A stretch of 64,000 bases of DNA from Paracoccus aerodenitrificans. GTDB taxonomy: Bacteria > Pseudomonadota > Alphaproteobacteria > Rhodobacterales > Rhodobacteraceae. Position numbers and translations under genes: made by a program. The notes under the pieces are model-generated. The model had not been told where the DNA came from, made no database searches, and saw only the letters and a list, made by a program, of their open reading frames with translations. Of this stretch, positions 35,117 through 44,103 are shown piece after piece; positions within the stretch are counted from its first letter, which is position 1; every line of letters begins with the position of its first letter. Location: the NCBI RefSeq assembly GCF_027913215.1, contig NZ_CP115784.1, positions 2,604,001 to 2,668,000 on the forward strand, read 5' to 3'.

Positions 35117-37443
35117 TTCCTGCGGTGCTGGCGACGCTCTGGTCGCATTGGCGGCGCAATCCGGTTCAGCTTTTCACGCTGATCACAGGGATCGCCCTTG
35201 CAACCGCGCTGTGGACCGGGGTGCAGGCGATCAATGCCGAGGCCCGCGCCAGTCTGGACAATGCCGCACGCATAACCGGCATCGCAGAACTGCCTCGCCT
35301 TCAGCGCCACGATGGCGGCACAATCCCGGTTGAGGATTTCGTGGCGCTGCGCCGGTCGGCGGTGCTTGTCAGCCCGCTGGTTCAGGGCGACGCTGAAATT
35401 GCACCGGGAGTCACCGTTTCCCTGACCGGGATAGATCCGCTGACGGCACCATCCGGCATCTGGCCGAACGCGAATTTCGACACACATCCCACGGCACCGG
35501 ATACGATCTTTGTGCCGCCGGGCAGCGCATCCGGGCCGGGACTGATCGAAAGCGACGCAGTCCCATTGGGCGAGGCGGTGACGGATATCGACACCGCGAT
35601 GCAGCTTCTGGATCGCCAGGGCTATGATGCGCTGATCCTGACACCGCCCCAGCCTCTTGCATCGCCAGACCCCGGAACCGTCATCCCGGCGCTGCGCCGC
35701 GTCGATCCTTCGGTCCCGGTTGACCCTTCTGCCCTGACCGAAAGCTTCCGGCTGAATCTGACCGCCTTCGGTGCTTTGTGCTTTGTCGTGGGGCTGTTCA
35801 TCATTCGCGGGACAACCGGCCTTGCAATGGCGCAGCGCAGGCGGACCGTAACCGTGCTACGCTCACTAGGGGTTCCGTCCCGGCTGGTCACGGCGCTGAT
35901 GCTGGCTGAGCTGGCCGCGATCGCGGCAATCTCCGGGTTGCTGGGCGTGGTGCTGGGATATGTTCTGGCAACGATGCTGATGCCCGGCGTGTCGGGAACG
36001 CTGGACGGGATCTACGGAGCGCAGGTCGGGACCGGGATCGCCTTGCGTCCGGTCTGGTGGCTTGGCGGTCTTGCAATTGCGATCCTTGGCACCTTGCTGA
36101 GCGCATCCGGCCCGATGATCCGGGGCGCCCGCCATTCGGTCCTGTCCGAAGATCGCCCGCTCAGGCCCGGGATTCTGTCGCTTGCGGCAGTCATACTGTT
36201 TTGTTTCGCCGCTGCGCTTGTCCTTTGGGGAGATGGGCTGCTTGCAGGGTTCGGAGCGATGGGCCTTGTGCTTCTGGGAACTGCGGCGCTGATGCCCGCT
36301 TTCCTGACCGGAATGCTGCATATGCTGCGCCGGGCGCTACGCGGCTCCCTTCCTGAATGGGTTCTGGCCGAGACCCGCGCACAGATCCCCCAGATGTCAC
36401 TTGCCATGACAGCATTGCTGATGGCGCTGTCGGCCAATATCGGCGTTGGCACAATGGTGGACAGTTTCCGCAAGAGCTTCACCGACTTCATAGATCAGCG
36501 ACTCGCCGCCGAACTTTACGTCTCGACCCCGGACGGAGACACCACTTTCGCGGCATTCCTGCCCGAGGATACAAGGCTTCTGCCGCTCCGCTGGACCGAT
36601 GCAGTCATCGCGGGTCAGCCGACCGAAATCTATGGCGTCGTTGATGATATCACCTATCGCCGCGACTGGCCCTTGCTGTCGGGCGGGGAGGAAAGCTGGC
36701 AGGCGGTACATGCGGGGCAAGGCGCGATCATAAACGAACAGCTTGGCTATCGCACCGGGCTGTCCACAGGCGATACGATCTCGCTGCCCGACGGAGATGC
36801 AAGGATCGTCGGGATCATCACCGATTACGGCAACCCGTTCGGGAAGGTCTATGTCTCGGATACCCGGCTGAGCCGCATCGACCCGGATGCAGTTGCGATG
36901 CGCTATGGCATCCGCAGCGACGACCCGGCCCGGATACGCGATGATTTGCTGGCCGCAGGTGTTCCCGAAGACCGTATAGGCTTGCAGGACGACCTCAAGG
37001 CGGCGTCGATCCGCATATTTGAGCGCACTTTCGCCGTGACCGCCGCGCTGAACGCCCTGACCCTTTCAGTGGCGGGTTTCGCCGTGCTGACATCGCTTCT
37101 GACCATGACCAACGCCAGATTGCCGCGTCTTGCCCCGCTTTGGGCAATGGGTATCCACCGCAGGCAGCTTGCGCTGCTGGAGCTGATCCGCGTCACGCTG
37201 ACCGCCGCAATGACCGCCCTTCTGGCGCTGCCACTGGGCATCGTGCTGTCATGGCTTCTTCTGGCGGTCATAAATGTCGAGGCATTCGGCTGGCGCCTGC
37301 CTTTCCGCGCCGATCCGGTGGGCTGGCTTGGCCTGATGGGGCTTGGTTGTCTTGCCGCTTTACTGGCCGCATTATGGCCCGTGTGGCGTCTGGCCCATAT
37401 GCCTCCGCGTTCCCTGACAGAGATATTCACCGTTGATCAATAG
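35113..37443 (+). CDS. FtsX/YbbP-like ABC transporter permease
   Basis: A 776-residue membrane protein with duplicated FtsX-like permease units. One helix near residues 17-37 precedes a ~190-residue periplasmic domain. A group of six or seven helices (about 215-455), a second periplasmic domain and three C-terminal helices with LTMTNARLPRLAPLWAMGIHRRQ follow. It pairs with the ATPase just upstream. Together with the lipocalin-like protein downstream this mirrors AttEFGH-type systems. The cargo is unknown. Confidence 0.87.
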   Translation: MIPAVLATLWSHWRRNPVQLFTLITGIALATALWTGVQAINAEARASLDNAARITGIAELPRLQRHDGGTIPVEDFVALRRSAVLVSPLVQGDAEIAPGVTVSLTGIDPLTAPSGIWPNANFDTHPTAPDTIFVPPGSASGPGLIESDAVPLGEAVTDIDTAMQLLDRQGYDALILTPPQPLASPDPGTVIPALRRVDPSVPVDPSALTESFRLNLTAFGALCFVVGLFIIRGTTGLAMAQRRRTVTVLRSLGVPSRLVTALMLAELAAIAAISGLLGVVLGYVLATMLMPGVSGTLDGIYGAQVGTGIALRPVWWLGGLAIAILGTLLSASGPMIRGARHSVLSEDRPLRPGILSLAAVILFCFAAALVLWGDGLLAGFGAMGLVLLGTAALMPAFLTGMLHMLRRALRGSLPEWVLAETRAQIPQMSLAMTALLMALSANIGVGTMVDSFRKSFTDFIDQRLAAELYVSTPDGDTTFAAFLPEDTRLLPLRWTDAVIAGQPTEIYGVVDDITYRRDWPLLSGGEESWQAVHAGQGAIINEQLGYRTGLSTGDTISLPDGDARIVGIITDYGNPFGKVYVSDTRLSRIDPDAVAMRYGIRSDDPARIRDDLLAAGVPEDRIGLQDDLKAASIRIFERTFAVTAALNALTLSVAGFAVLTSLLTMTNARLPRLAPLWAMGIHRRQLALLELIRVTLTAAMTALLALPLGIVLSWLLLAVINVEAFGWRLPFRADPVGWLGLMGLGCLAALLAALWPVWRLAHMPPRSLTEIFTVDQ

Positions 37444-38470
37444 GCGCATTTTCCTGCTGGCAGCATTATCCGCCCCGCAACTCCGTGCGCAGGGCTTCGC
37501 CGGGCTTGGAGAAACGTCCGACGGATATGGGCAACCCGATCCCGACCGGCCTGTGACCTTCCCGCGCGACCATGCCCCCCATCCGGATTACCGGATCGAG
37601 TGGTGGTATCTGACCGCCCCGCTCAGCTTTGCCGACGGCACATTGCTGGGTGTTCAGTGGACGTTGTTCAGGTCAGCACTGACATCCGGGGCAGAATCCT
37701 CCGGCACCGGACCGTCGCAGGCATGGCTGGGTCACGCAGCGGTCACGACTGCCGACACGCACCGCGTGGCCGAGCGCTACGCGAGGGGCGGCACCGGGCA
37801 GGCAGGTGCCTCTGGCCAGCCATTCGAGGCATGGATCGACGAATGGACCATGCGCGGAGAGACACCGGAGGCATTGCGCCTGACCGCTGGCGGAACGGAT
37901 TTCAGATATGATCTGCAACTTCGCGCCGAAGGACCACTGATCCGGCACGGCAAGGACGGGTTTTCGGTGAAATCCTCGGCGGGGCAGGCAAGCTATTACT
38001 ACTCACAGCCCTTTTACCGGGTGCGCGGCACGGTGGATCTGGGGAACGGGCCGAAGGATGTGATCGGGCAAGGCTGGCTTGACCGGGAATGGTCCAGTCA
38101 GCCTCTGGCCGAGGATCAGTCCGGCTGGGATTGGTTTTCCCTGAATCTCGACGATGGCCGTCGCATTATGGCCTTCAGGCTGCGGGGGGCCGAGGATTAT
38201 CTGTCCTGCACACTGATAGACCGCGACGGCAACAGCATGGCTTTGGACAATGACCAGATCATCCTGCGTGCAGGCAGGCGCAGAAACGGCGTTCCCGTCA
38301 ACTGGACGCTTACCCTCGCACGGCACGATATTTTCCTGACCATCGAGGCGCTTAACCCGGATGCCTGGATGACGACGCGGATCCCCTATTGGGAGGGACC
38401 CGTCAGCATCAGCGGCAGCGCATCCGGCCGGGGATATCTGGAGATGACTGGATATGAACGGCGCGGCTAG
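37433..38470 (+). CDS. Lipocalin-like secreted protein (AttH / CrtC-like)
   Basis: A 345-residue exported protein. The start is TTG at 37433, overlapping the permease end by 11 bases. NRRIFLLAALSAPQLRA/QG resembles a twin-arginine signal peptide. The mature part has the AttH hallmark YRIEWWYLTAPLSFADG, then GYQ-type YYYSQPFYRVRGTV and GQGWLDREWSSQPL with DWFSLNLDDGRRIM. The fold is two lipocalin-like barrels, seen in AttH proteins and carotenoid hydratases. It probably binds a hydrophobic ligand handled by the adjacent ABC transporter (inference). Confidence 0.85.
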   Translation: MINRRIFLLAALSAPQLRAQGFAGLGETSDGYGQPDPDRPVTFPRDHAPHPDYRIEWWYLTAPLSFADGTLLGVQWTLFRSALTSGAESSGTGPSQAWLGHAAVTTADTHRVAERYARGGTGQAGASGQPFEAWIDEWTMRGETPEALRLTAGGTDFRYDLQLRAEGPLIRHGKDGFSVKSSAGQASYYYSQPFYRVRGTVDLGNGPKDVIGQGWLDREWSSQPLAEDQSGWDWFSLNLDDGRRIMAFRLRGAEDYLSCTLIDRDGNSMALDNDQIILRAGRRRNGVPVNWTLTLARHDIFLTIEALNPDAWMTTRIPYWEGPVSISGSASGRGYLEMTGYERRG

Positions 38471-38557
38471 CCTGCCCCATGCGCCCGCGATATCCGGCGC
38501 AAGCAAAAGCTGTGCCCTTGTCAGCCCGTAACTGTTGCGCCAAAGTTGATATTCGTG

Positions 38558-38581
38558 CGCCCTGCATGACAGCGCAGGGCG
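38558..38581 (+). terminator. Stem-loop upstream of the peptide importer operon
   Basis: An 8-base perfect stem, CGCCCTGC/GCAGGGCG with an 8-base loop, lies between the AttH-like gene and the Dpp-type binding-protein gene and is followed by an A-run. It may end the upstream transcript or act in the leader of the next. Confidence 0.45.
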
Positions 38582-38608
38582 AGCACCAAAAAACGGGGAG
38601 CCTTTGCC

Positions 38609-40207
38609 ATGAAGATTTTGATGAACCCTCGCGCGATATTGCTGGCCTCAGCAGTCGCCGTCGCGCCGATGGCCCATGCTGCGACACCTGACGACACGCT
38701 TGTCGTCGCCGCCGCGATCAACGACATCATCACGCTTGATCCCGCGCAGGCTTTCGAGTTTTCCGGCATCGACGTGACGACCAACCTGTATGACCGTCTG
38801 GTGGATTTCGATCCGCTCGATCTGGAGGCAGGCTTCAAACCCAGCCTTGCCGAAAGCTGGGAGGTCTCAGAGGACGGGCTGTCCGTCACCTTCACCATGC
38901 GCGAAGGCGTGACCTTCCATTCCGGCAACCCTGTCCGCGCCGAGGATGCCGCATGGTCCCTGCAACGTGTCGTCAAGCTGAACAAAACCCCTAGCTTCAT
39001 TCTGACCCAGTTCGGCTTCACTCCTGAAAATGTCGAAGAAAAGATCACCTTCGACGGCAATACGCTGACGCTGAACCTCGATAAGCCCTATGCGCCGTCC
39101 TTTGTGCTGAACTGCCTGACTGCCGGTGTCGCCAGCGTTCTGGACAAGGAACTCGTCATGCAGAATGCCGAGGGCGAGGATATGGGCAATGCGTGGCTGA
39201 CCTCGAACGATGCCGGCTCGGGCGCGTATGAGCTTGCAGCATGGCGTGCGAATGAGGCGGTTCAGCTTACCGCCTTTGAAAACTACTGGAACGGCGCGGC
39301 AGAGATGAAGCGCGTCATCATCCAGAACGTGCAGGAATCCAGTGCGCAGCGCCTTCAGCTTGAGCGCGGCGATATCGACGTAGCGCGGAATCTTTCGCCC
39401 ACCGACGCCGAGGCACTGACCGAGGCAGAGGGCGTGAAGATCGAGGATCACCCGCGCGGCCGCATCCTGTATCTCGGCCTGAACCAGAAGGATGAGTTTC
39501 TGTCAAACCCCGCCGTTGTCGAGGCGATGAAATATCTGGTCGACTATGAAGGCATCACCAACAGCTTCCTTCAGGGTCAGTTCATGGTGCATCAGAGCTT
39601 CCTGCCGGAAGGCTATCTGGGTGCGCTCGACGAACAGCCCTTCACCTATGACGTGGAAAAGGCCCGCCAGATCCTGACCGATGCCGGCATCGAGGGCGGA
39701 GAGATCACCACCAGCGTTCGCGATCTGCGCGAATACACCGATGTGGCGCAGGCGCTGCAAGGCTCACTGTCTCAGGTCGGCATCACGCTGAACATCCAGC
39801 AGGCGACGGGTGCGCAGAATCTCGATGCCTATCGCGCCCGCGAACTTCCAATCTATATCGGCGAATGGGGGCCTGACTATTCGGACCCGAACACCAATGC
39901 CGCGACCTTTGCATTCAACCCCGACAACAGCGACGAAGCCAACGCAACCGGTCTGCTGGCCTGGCGCAATGCCTATGCGGTGCCGGAGGATATGAACGAG
40001 GCCACCGTGGCCGCGACTCTGGAACAGGACAGCGATACCCGCGCCGAAATGTATCAGGAGATTCAGCGCCGCTATCAGGCCGAAGCGCCGATCATTCCGC
40101 TTTTCCAGCGGATCGAACGCAGCGGCCTGCGCGAGAATATCCAGAACTGGCAGCCGGGCGGCGCGGTGACCTCGGTCATTTATCATGCCGTGACCAAGGG
40201 CGAGTAA
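38609..40207 (+). CDS. Peptide/opine-type ABC substrate-binding protein (DppA/OppA family)
   Basis: A 532-residue family 5 binding protein. The signal peptide ends MAHA/ATPDD. The mature protein shows TLVVAAAINDIITLDPAQAF, the family motif YDRLVDFDPLDLEAGFKPSL, SWEVSEDGLSVTFTMREGV, and AWRANEAVQLTAFENYW. A ribosome site GGGGAG stands before the ATG. It opens a five-gene importer operon. The family takes dipeptides, oligopeptides, nickel or sugars; the ligand is not predictable. Confidence 0.92.
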   Translation: MKILMNPRAILLASAVAVAPMAHAATPDDTLVVAAAINDIITLDPAQAFEFSGIDVTTNLYDRLVDFDPLDLEAGFKPSLAESWEVSEDGLSVTFTMREGVTFHSGNPVRAEDAAWSLQRVVKLNKTPSFILTQFGFTPENVEEKITFDGNTLTLNLDKPYAPSFVLNCLTAGVASVLDKELVMQNAEGEDMGNAWLTSNDAGSGAYELAAWRANEAVQLTAFENYWNGAAEMKRVIIQNVQESSAQRLQLERGDIDVARNLSPTDAEALTEAEGVKIEDHPRGRILYLGLNQKDEFLSNPAVVEAMKYLVDYEGITNSFLQGQFMVHQSFLPEGYLGALDEQPFTYDVEKARQILTDAGIEGGEITTSVRDLREYTDVAQALQGSLSQVGITLNIQQATGAQNLDAYRARELPIYIGEWGPDYSDPNTNAATFAFNPDNSDEANATGLLAWRNAYAVPEDMNEATVAATLEQDSDTRAEMYQEIQRRYQAEAPIIPLFQRIERSGLRENIQNWQPGGAVTSVIYHAVTKGE

Positions 40208-40210
40208 TCC

Positions 40211-41296
40211 TTGGCAGATACTTCCGCAGATCATGGCGGGGGGCAGAACGACAATCTGCCCCCTGAACAGCGCTTCAGCGCCGCCCGACACCGGGCCGGA
40301 CGTATTGGCGGCGTGATCCTGTCGCTTGCGCTGACATTGCTGGGGCTTCTGCTGATCACCTTCATCATTGGCCGGGTGATGCCGATCGACCCGGTTCTGA
40401 AGGTCGTGGGCGAGCGGGCGACACAGGCGCAATACGACGCGGCCTATCAGGCGATGGGGCTGGATCAGCCTCTCTATGTGCAGTTCTTCAGATATCTGGG
40501 CGATGTTCTGACCGGCGATTTCGGTCGTTCGATCTCGACAGGGCAGCTTGTGTCCGACGATATCAGGCGCGTCTTTCCTGCGACAGTGGAACTGGCCACG
40601 CTTGGGACATTGATCGGGGTCTGTATCGGCGTACCGCTTGGCGTTGTTGCTGCCGCCAATCGCGGCGGGCTGATCGACCAGATCGCCCGGGTTGCGGCGC
40701 TTGTGGGTTACTCGGTTCCGATCTTCTGGCTGGGGCTGATGGGACTGTTGATTTTCTATGGTATTCTCGGCTGGGTCGGAGGACCGGGACGGCAAAGCAT
40801 CATCTATGACGGCATGGTCCCCGAGGTGACCGGTCTGATCCTGCTCGACAGCCTGATCGCCGGGGATTGGGGCGCGTTCCGGGATGCATTTTCCCATATC
40901 ATCCTGCCCGCCTCGCTTCTGGGCTATTTCAGCCTCGCCTATATCAGCCGGATGACCCGCAGCTTCATGCTGGAGCAGCTTTCCGCGGAATATATCACGA
41001 CGGCACGGGTCAAGGGGCTTTCCGAACGCGCAGTCATCTGGCGCCACGCTTTCCGTAATATCTCGATCCCTCTGGTCACCGTGATCGCGCTGTCCTTCGG
41101 GTCCCTGCTTGAAGGCTCGGTACTGACCGAGATCATTTTCAGTTGGCCCGGCCTTGGCCAATACGTGACCAACGCGCTTCTGGCGGGGGATATGAACGCG
41201 GTGCTTGGCGGGACCGTGGTGATCGGGGTCTGCTTCGTCGGACTGAACCTGCTCAGCGATCTTCTGTACCGGGTACTGGACCCGAGATCGAAATGA
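40211..41296 (+). CDS. ABC importer permease, DppB type
   Basis: A 361-residue permease with six predicted helices and a polar N-terminus of about 35 residues. DppB markers are VVGERATQAQYDAAYQAMGL, YVQFFRYLGDVLTGDFGRS and the coupling loop ITTARVKGLSERAVIWRHAF. The only early start is TTG at 40211, three bases after the binding-protein stop. It overlaps the DppC-type gene by four bases. Confidence 0.9.
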   Translation: MADTSADHGGGQNDNLPPEQRFSAARHRAGRIGGVILSLALTLLGLLLITFIIGRVMPIDPVLKVVGERATQAQYDAAYQAMGLDQPLYVQFFRYLGDVLTGDFGRSISTGQLVSDDIRRVFPATVELATLGTLIGVCIGVPLGVVAAANRGGLIDQIARVAALVGYSVPIFWLGLMGLLIFYGILGWVGGPGRQSIIYDGMVPEVTGLILLDSLIAGDWGAFRDAFSHIILPASLLGYFSLAYISRMTRSFMLEQLSAEYITTARVKGLSERAVIWRHAFRNISIPLVTVIALSFGSLLEGSVLTEIIFSWPGLGQYVTNALLAGDMNAVLGGTVVIGVCFVGLNLLSDLLYRVLDPRSK

Positions 41297-42213
41297 ACGA
41301 CACAACCCGACATATGACCCGGCGCGAATGGCTGCTGAGCGACGCACCTCAGACGCGCAGACAGGCCCGGCTGGGTTCGCTGTATCAGGGCTGGCTGGTG
41401 TTCCGCGCAAACCGGCTGGCGATGCTTGGGCTGGTGATCCTGATCCTGCTGGTGCTGATGGCGATCTTCGCGCCGGTTCTGGCCCCGCAGAGTCCCTTCG
41501 CGCAGGATCTGGCCGGCCGTCTGCAACCACCCTCGGCCGAGCACTGGCTGGGGACGGACCATCTGGGCCGCGATATCATGTCACGGATCGTCATGGGGTC
41601 GCGGATCACCCTGTTCATCGTCGGCACGGTGGCGCTGATCGCGCCGATTATGGGACTGTTCATCGGTACGGTGGCCGGTTTCACCGGAGGATGGGTGGAC
41701 CAGATCCTGATGCGGATCACCGATATCTTTCTGGCCTTTCCCAAGCTGATTCTGGCACTGGCTTTCGTGGCGGCGCTTGGTGCCGGGATTGGCAATGCGG
41801 TGCTGGCGCTGGCGATTACCGCCTGGCCGCCCTATGCCAGACTTGCCCGCGCCGAGACACTGACCATCCGCAACGCCGATTATATCTCGGCGGCACGGTT
41901 GCAGGGCGCAGGGCCAATGCGGCTGCTGATCGGGCATATCTGGCCGCTTTGTATCAGTTCCCTGATCGTGCGGGTGGCGCTCGATATGGCGGGTATCATC
42001 CTTTCGGCGGCAGGGCTTGGTTTTCTGGGGCTCGGTGCGCAGCCTCCCATGCCGGAATGGGGCGCGATGATCGCGGATGGGCGGATCTATATCCTCGATC
42101 ACTGGTGGGTCGCGGCAATGCCCGGACTTGCAATCTTCGTCGTCTCTCTGGCCTTCAACCTTCTGGGTGACGGGCTGCGCGATGTGCTCGATCCGAAAGG
42201 GGCGAAAAATTGA
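41293..42213 (+). CDS. ABC importer permease, DppC type
   Basis: A 306-residue permease with DppC markers LAPQSPFAQDLAGRLQPPSA, HWLGTDHLGRDIMSRIVMGS and the coupling loop YISAARLQGAGPMRLLIGHI. Six helices are predicted. The ATG at 41293 lies in the stop of the DppB gene. It forms the heterodimeric channel with that protein. Confidence 0.92.
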   Translation: MNDTTRHMTRREWLLSDAPQTRRQARLGSLYQGWLVFRANRLAMLGLVILILLVLMAIFAPVLAPQSPFAQDLAGRLQPPSAEHWLGTDHLGRDIMSRIVMGSRITLFIVGTVALIAPIMGLFIGTVAGFTGGWVDQILMRITDIFLAFPKLILALAFVAALGAGIGNAVLALAITAWPPYARLARAETLTIRNADYISAARLQGAGPMRLLIGHIWPLCISSLIVRVALDMAGIILSAAGLGFLGLGAQPPMPEWGAMIADGRIYILDHWWVAAMPGLAIFVVSLAFNLLGDGLRDVLDPKGAKN

Positions 42214-43094
42214 CCGACCCGCTTCTGTCGATCCGCAATCTGCGCGTTTCATTCCCGACCAGGCAGGGCGTGTTCGAGGCGGTTCGCGGCCTTTCCTTCG
42301 ATCTGGGACATGAGCGTCTTGGCGTGGTCGGCGAATCCGGGTCGGGGAAATCCATGACAGGCCGCGCAATATTGGGGCTGGTCCCTTTCCCCGGAGAGGT
42401 CACCGCTGACCGCATGGAGCTTACCGGCGAGAATATCCTGAACCTCTCTGCCCGCGAGATGCGCCGGATCAGGGGAAACCGTATCAGCATGGTCATGCAG
42501 GACCCGAAATTCAGCCTGAACCCGGTGATGCGCGTCGGCGACCAGATCATGGAAGCATACCGGCTGCATAGCGGCGGCGGGCGGACACAGGCACGGCGCA
42601 AGGCGCTGGATATGCTGGAGGCCGTGCAGATCCGCGACCCCGAGCGCGTGTTCAACGCCTATCCGCATGAGGTCTCGGGTGGGATGGGGCAGCGCATCAT
42701 GATCGCGATGATGCTGGCCCCCGATCCCGAGATCCTGATCGCGGATGAGCCGACCTCGGCGCTTGATGTGTCGGTCCGCACCGAGGTGCTGAACATCATG
42801 GACGGGCTTGTGCGCGACAGGGGCATGGGGCTGATCTTCATCAGCCATGACCTGAATCTTGTAGCGCAGTTCTGCGACCGCGTCCTGATCATGTATGCGG
42901 GGCGCATTGTCGAAACGCTCAATGCCTGCGACCTGAGTCAGGCAAAACACCCCTACACGCAGGGCTTGCTGAACAGCCTGCCGCGTCTGGACAAGCCTTC
43001 CGAGCGTTTGCAGGTGCTGAAACGCGATGAGGCATGGAGGGACGCGCCGCTGATCGAAGAATCACTGGAAACCGAATTGCCGGGCGGGCTGTGA
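42210..43094 (+). CDS. ABC importer ATPase, DppD type
   Basis: A 294-residue ATPase. It starts at TTG 42210, which overlaps the permease stop. It has Walker A GESGSGKSMTGRA, MQDPKFSLNPVMRVGDQIME, signature SGGMGQRIMIAMMLA, Walker B ILIADEPTSALDVS and His in FISHDLNLVAQ. The C-terminal HPYTQGLLNSLPRLD belongs to the oligopeptide-ATPase extension, but the iron-sulfur cysteine pattern of some DppD proteins is not seen. Confidence 0.92.
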   Translation: MTDPLLSIRNLRVSFPTRQGVFEAVRGLSFDLGHERLGVVGESGSGKSMTGRAILGLVPFPGEVTADRMELTGENILNLSAREMRRIRGNRISMVMQDPKFSLNPVMRVGDQIMEAYRLHSGGGRTQARRKALDMLEAVQIRDPERVFNAYPHEVSGGMGQRIMIAMMLAPDPEILIADEPTSALDVSVRTEVLNIMDGLVRDRGMGLIFISHDLNLVAQFCDRVLIMYAGRIVETLNACDLSQAKHPYTQGLLNSLPRLDKPSERLQVLKRDEAWRDAPLIEESLETELPGGL

Positions 43095-43885
43095 TGGCAG
43101 AAAATCACCAGGCACAGCCGCAGGACCGGCGATATCTGCGCGTCGACGGGCTGAATGTCTGGTTCGGGGACCCTCCGAACCGCGTTAGCGCCGTGCGCAG
43201 TGCCAGATTTTCGATCGCTCAGGGCGAGAGTTTCGGGCTTGTCGGAGAATCCGGCTCGGGCAAATCGACCATTCTGCGTGCCATCGCCGGGCTGATCGAC
43301 ACATGGTCGGGCCTGATTGAGGTCGATGGCCAGCAGGTACAGGGCAACCGCCGCGACCGGCATTTTCACAAGCTGGTCCAGATGGTGTTTCAGGACCCCT
43401 ATGCCAGCCTGCATCCGCGTCATTCCGTCGATCACGTCCTGTCCGAGACGCTTCGCCTTCAAGGCATGGACGATATCGACGCAAGGATCACCCGCCTGCT
43501 GGAGGATGTCGGACTGGGTCGCGGCTTTCGTTTCCGCTATCCGCATCAGCTTTCCGGGGGTCAGCGGCAACGCGTCGCCGTCGCCCGCGCTCTGGCCGCC
43601 GGGCCGAAGATCCTACTTCTGGACGAACCCACAAGCGCATTGGATGTCAGCGTTCAGGCCGAGGTGCTGAACCTTCTTTCGGATCTGAGGGCGGAACACG
43701 GTCTCACCTATCTGATGGTCAGCCACGATCTTGCCGTGATTGCCCATATGTGCGACCGGCTTGCGGTGATGCGGCAGGGCGAAATCGTCGAGATCATGAA
43801 TGTCGGCCAGTTGCGCCGGGCCGAGGCCTCGGACAGCTATACCCGGCAACTGATCTCACAATCGGGGAATTACATGCGCGGCTGA
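43094..43885 (+). CDS. ABC importer ATPase, DppF type
   Basis: A 263-residue ATPase partner of the preceding gene: Walker A GESGSGKSTILRAI, QMVFQDPYASLHPRHSVDHV, signature LSGGQRQRVAVARALA, Walker B ILLLDEPTSALDVS and His in MVSHDLAVIAHM. It is shorter than many DppF proteins and lacks most of the C-terminal oligopeptide extension. The ATG at 43094 shares one base with the DppD stop. It closes the operon. Confidence 0.92.
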   Translation: MAENHQAQPQDRRYLRVDGLNVWFGDPPNRVSAVRSARFSIAQGESFGLVGESGSGKSTILRAIAGLIDTWSGLIEVDGQQVQGNRRDRHFHKLVQMVFQDPYASLHPRHSVDHVLSETLRLQGMDDIDARITRLLEDVGLGRGFRFRYPHQLSGGQRQRVAVARALAAGPKILLLDEPTSALDVSVQAEVLNLLSDLRAEHGLTYLMVSHDLAVIAHMCDRLAVMRQGEIVEIMNVGQLRRAEASDSYTRQLISQSGNYMRG

Positions 43886-44103
43886 GCCATAGCATGCGCC
43901 GCGCGGTCCTGTTCGGGCAACCGGACCGATACATCCCCCCGGATCAATTATAAGCTTCATATATATCAGCTTGTCCTTCGCGGTTTTCCCGGGCAATCTG
44001 CGGCCACGTGTCGCAGCGCTTTATGCTGGTCGGATTTTCCCAGCATTTACAGCCCCGCTCAACGGATCTGTTTAGAATCGACTATTAATGGAGAACCCGG
44101 ACA

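Noticed and set aside
39764..41530. Minus-strand frame of 588 codons
   Set aside because: It lies opposite the DppA, DppB and DppC genes, which have clear family motifs. Its translation is rich in Arg, Gln, His and Pro without any recognisable domain, the usual shadow of GC-rich coding DNA.
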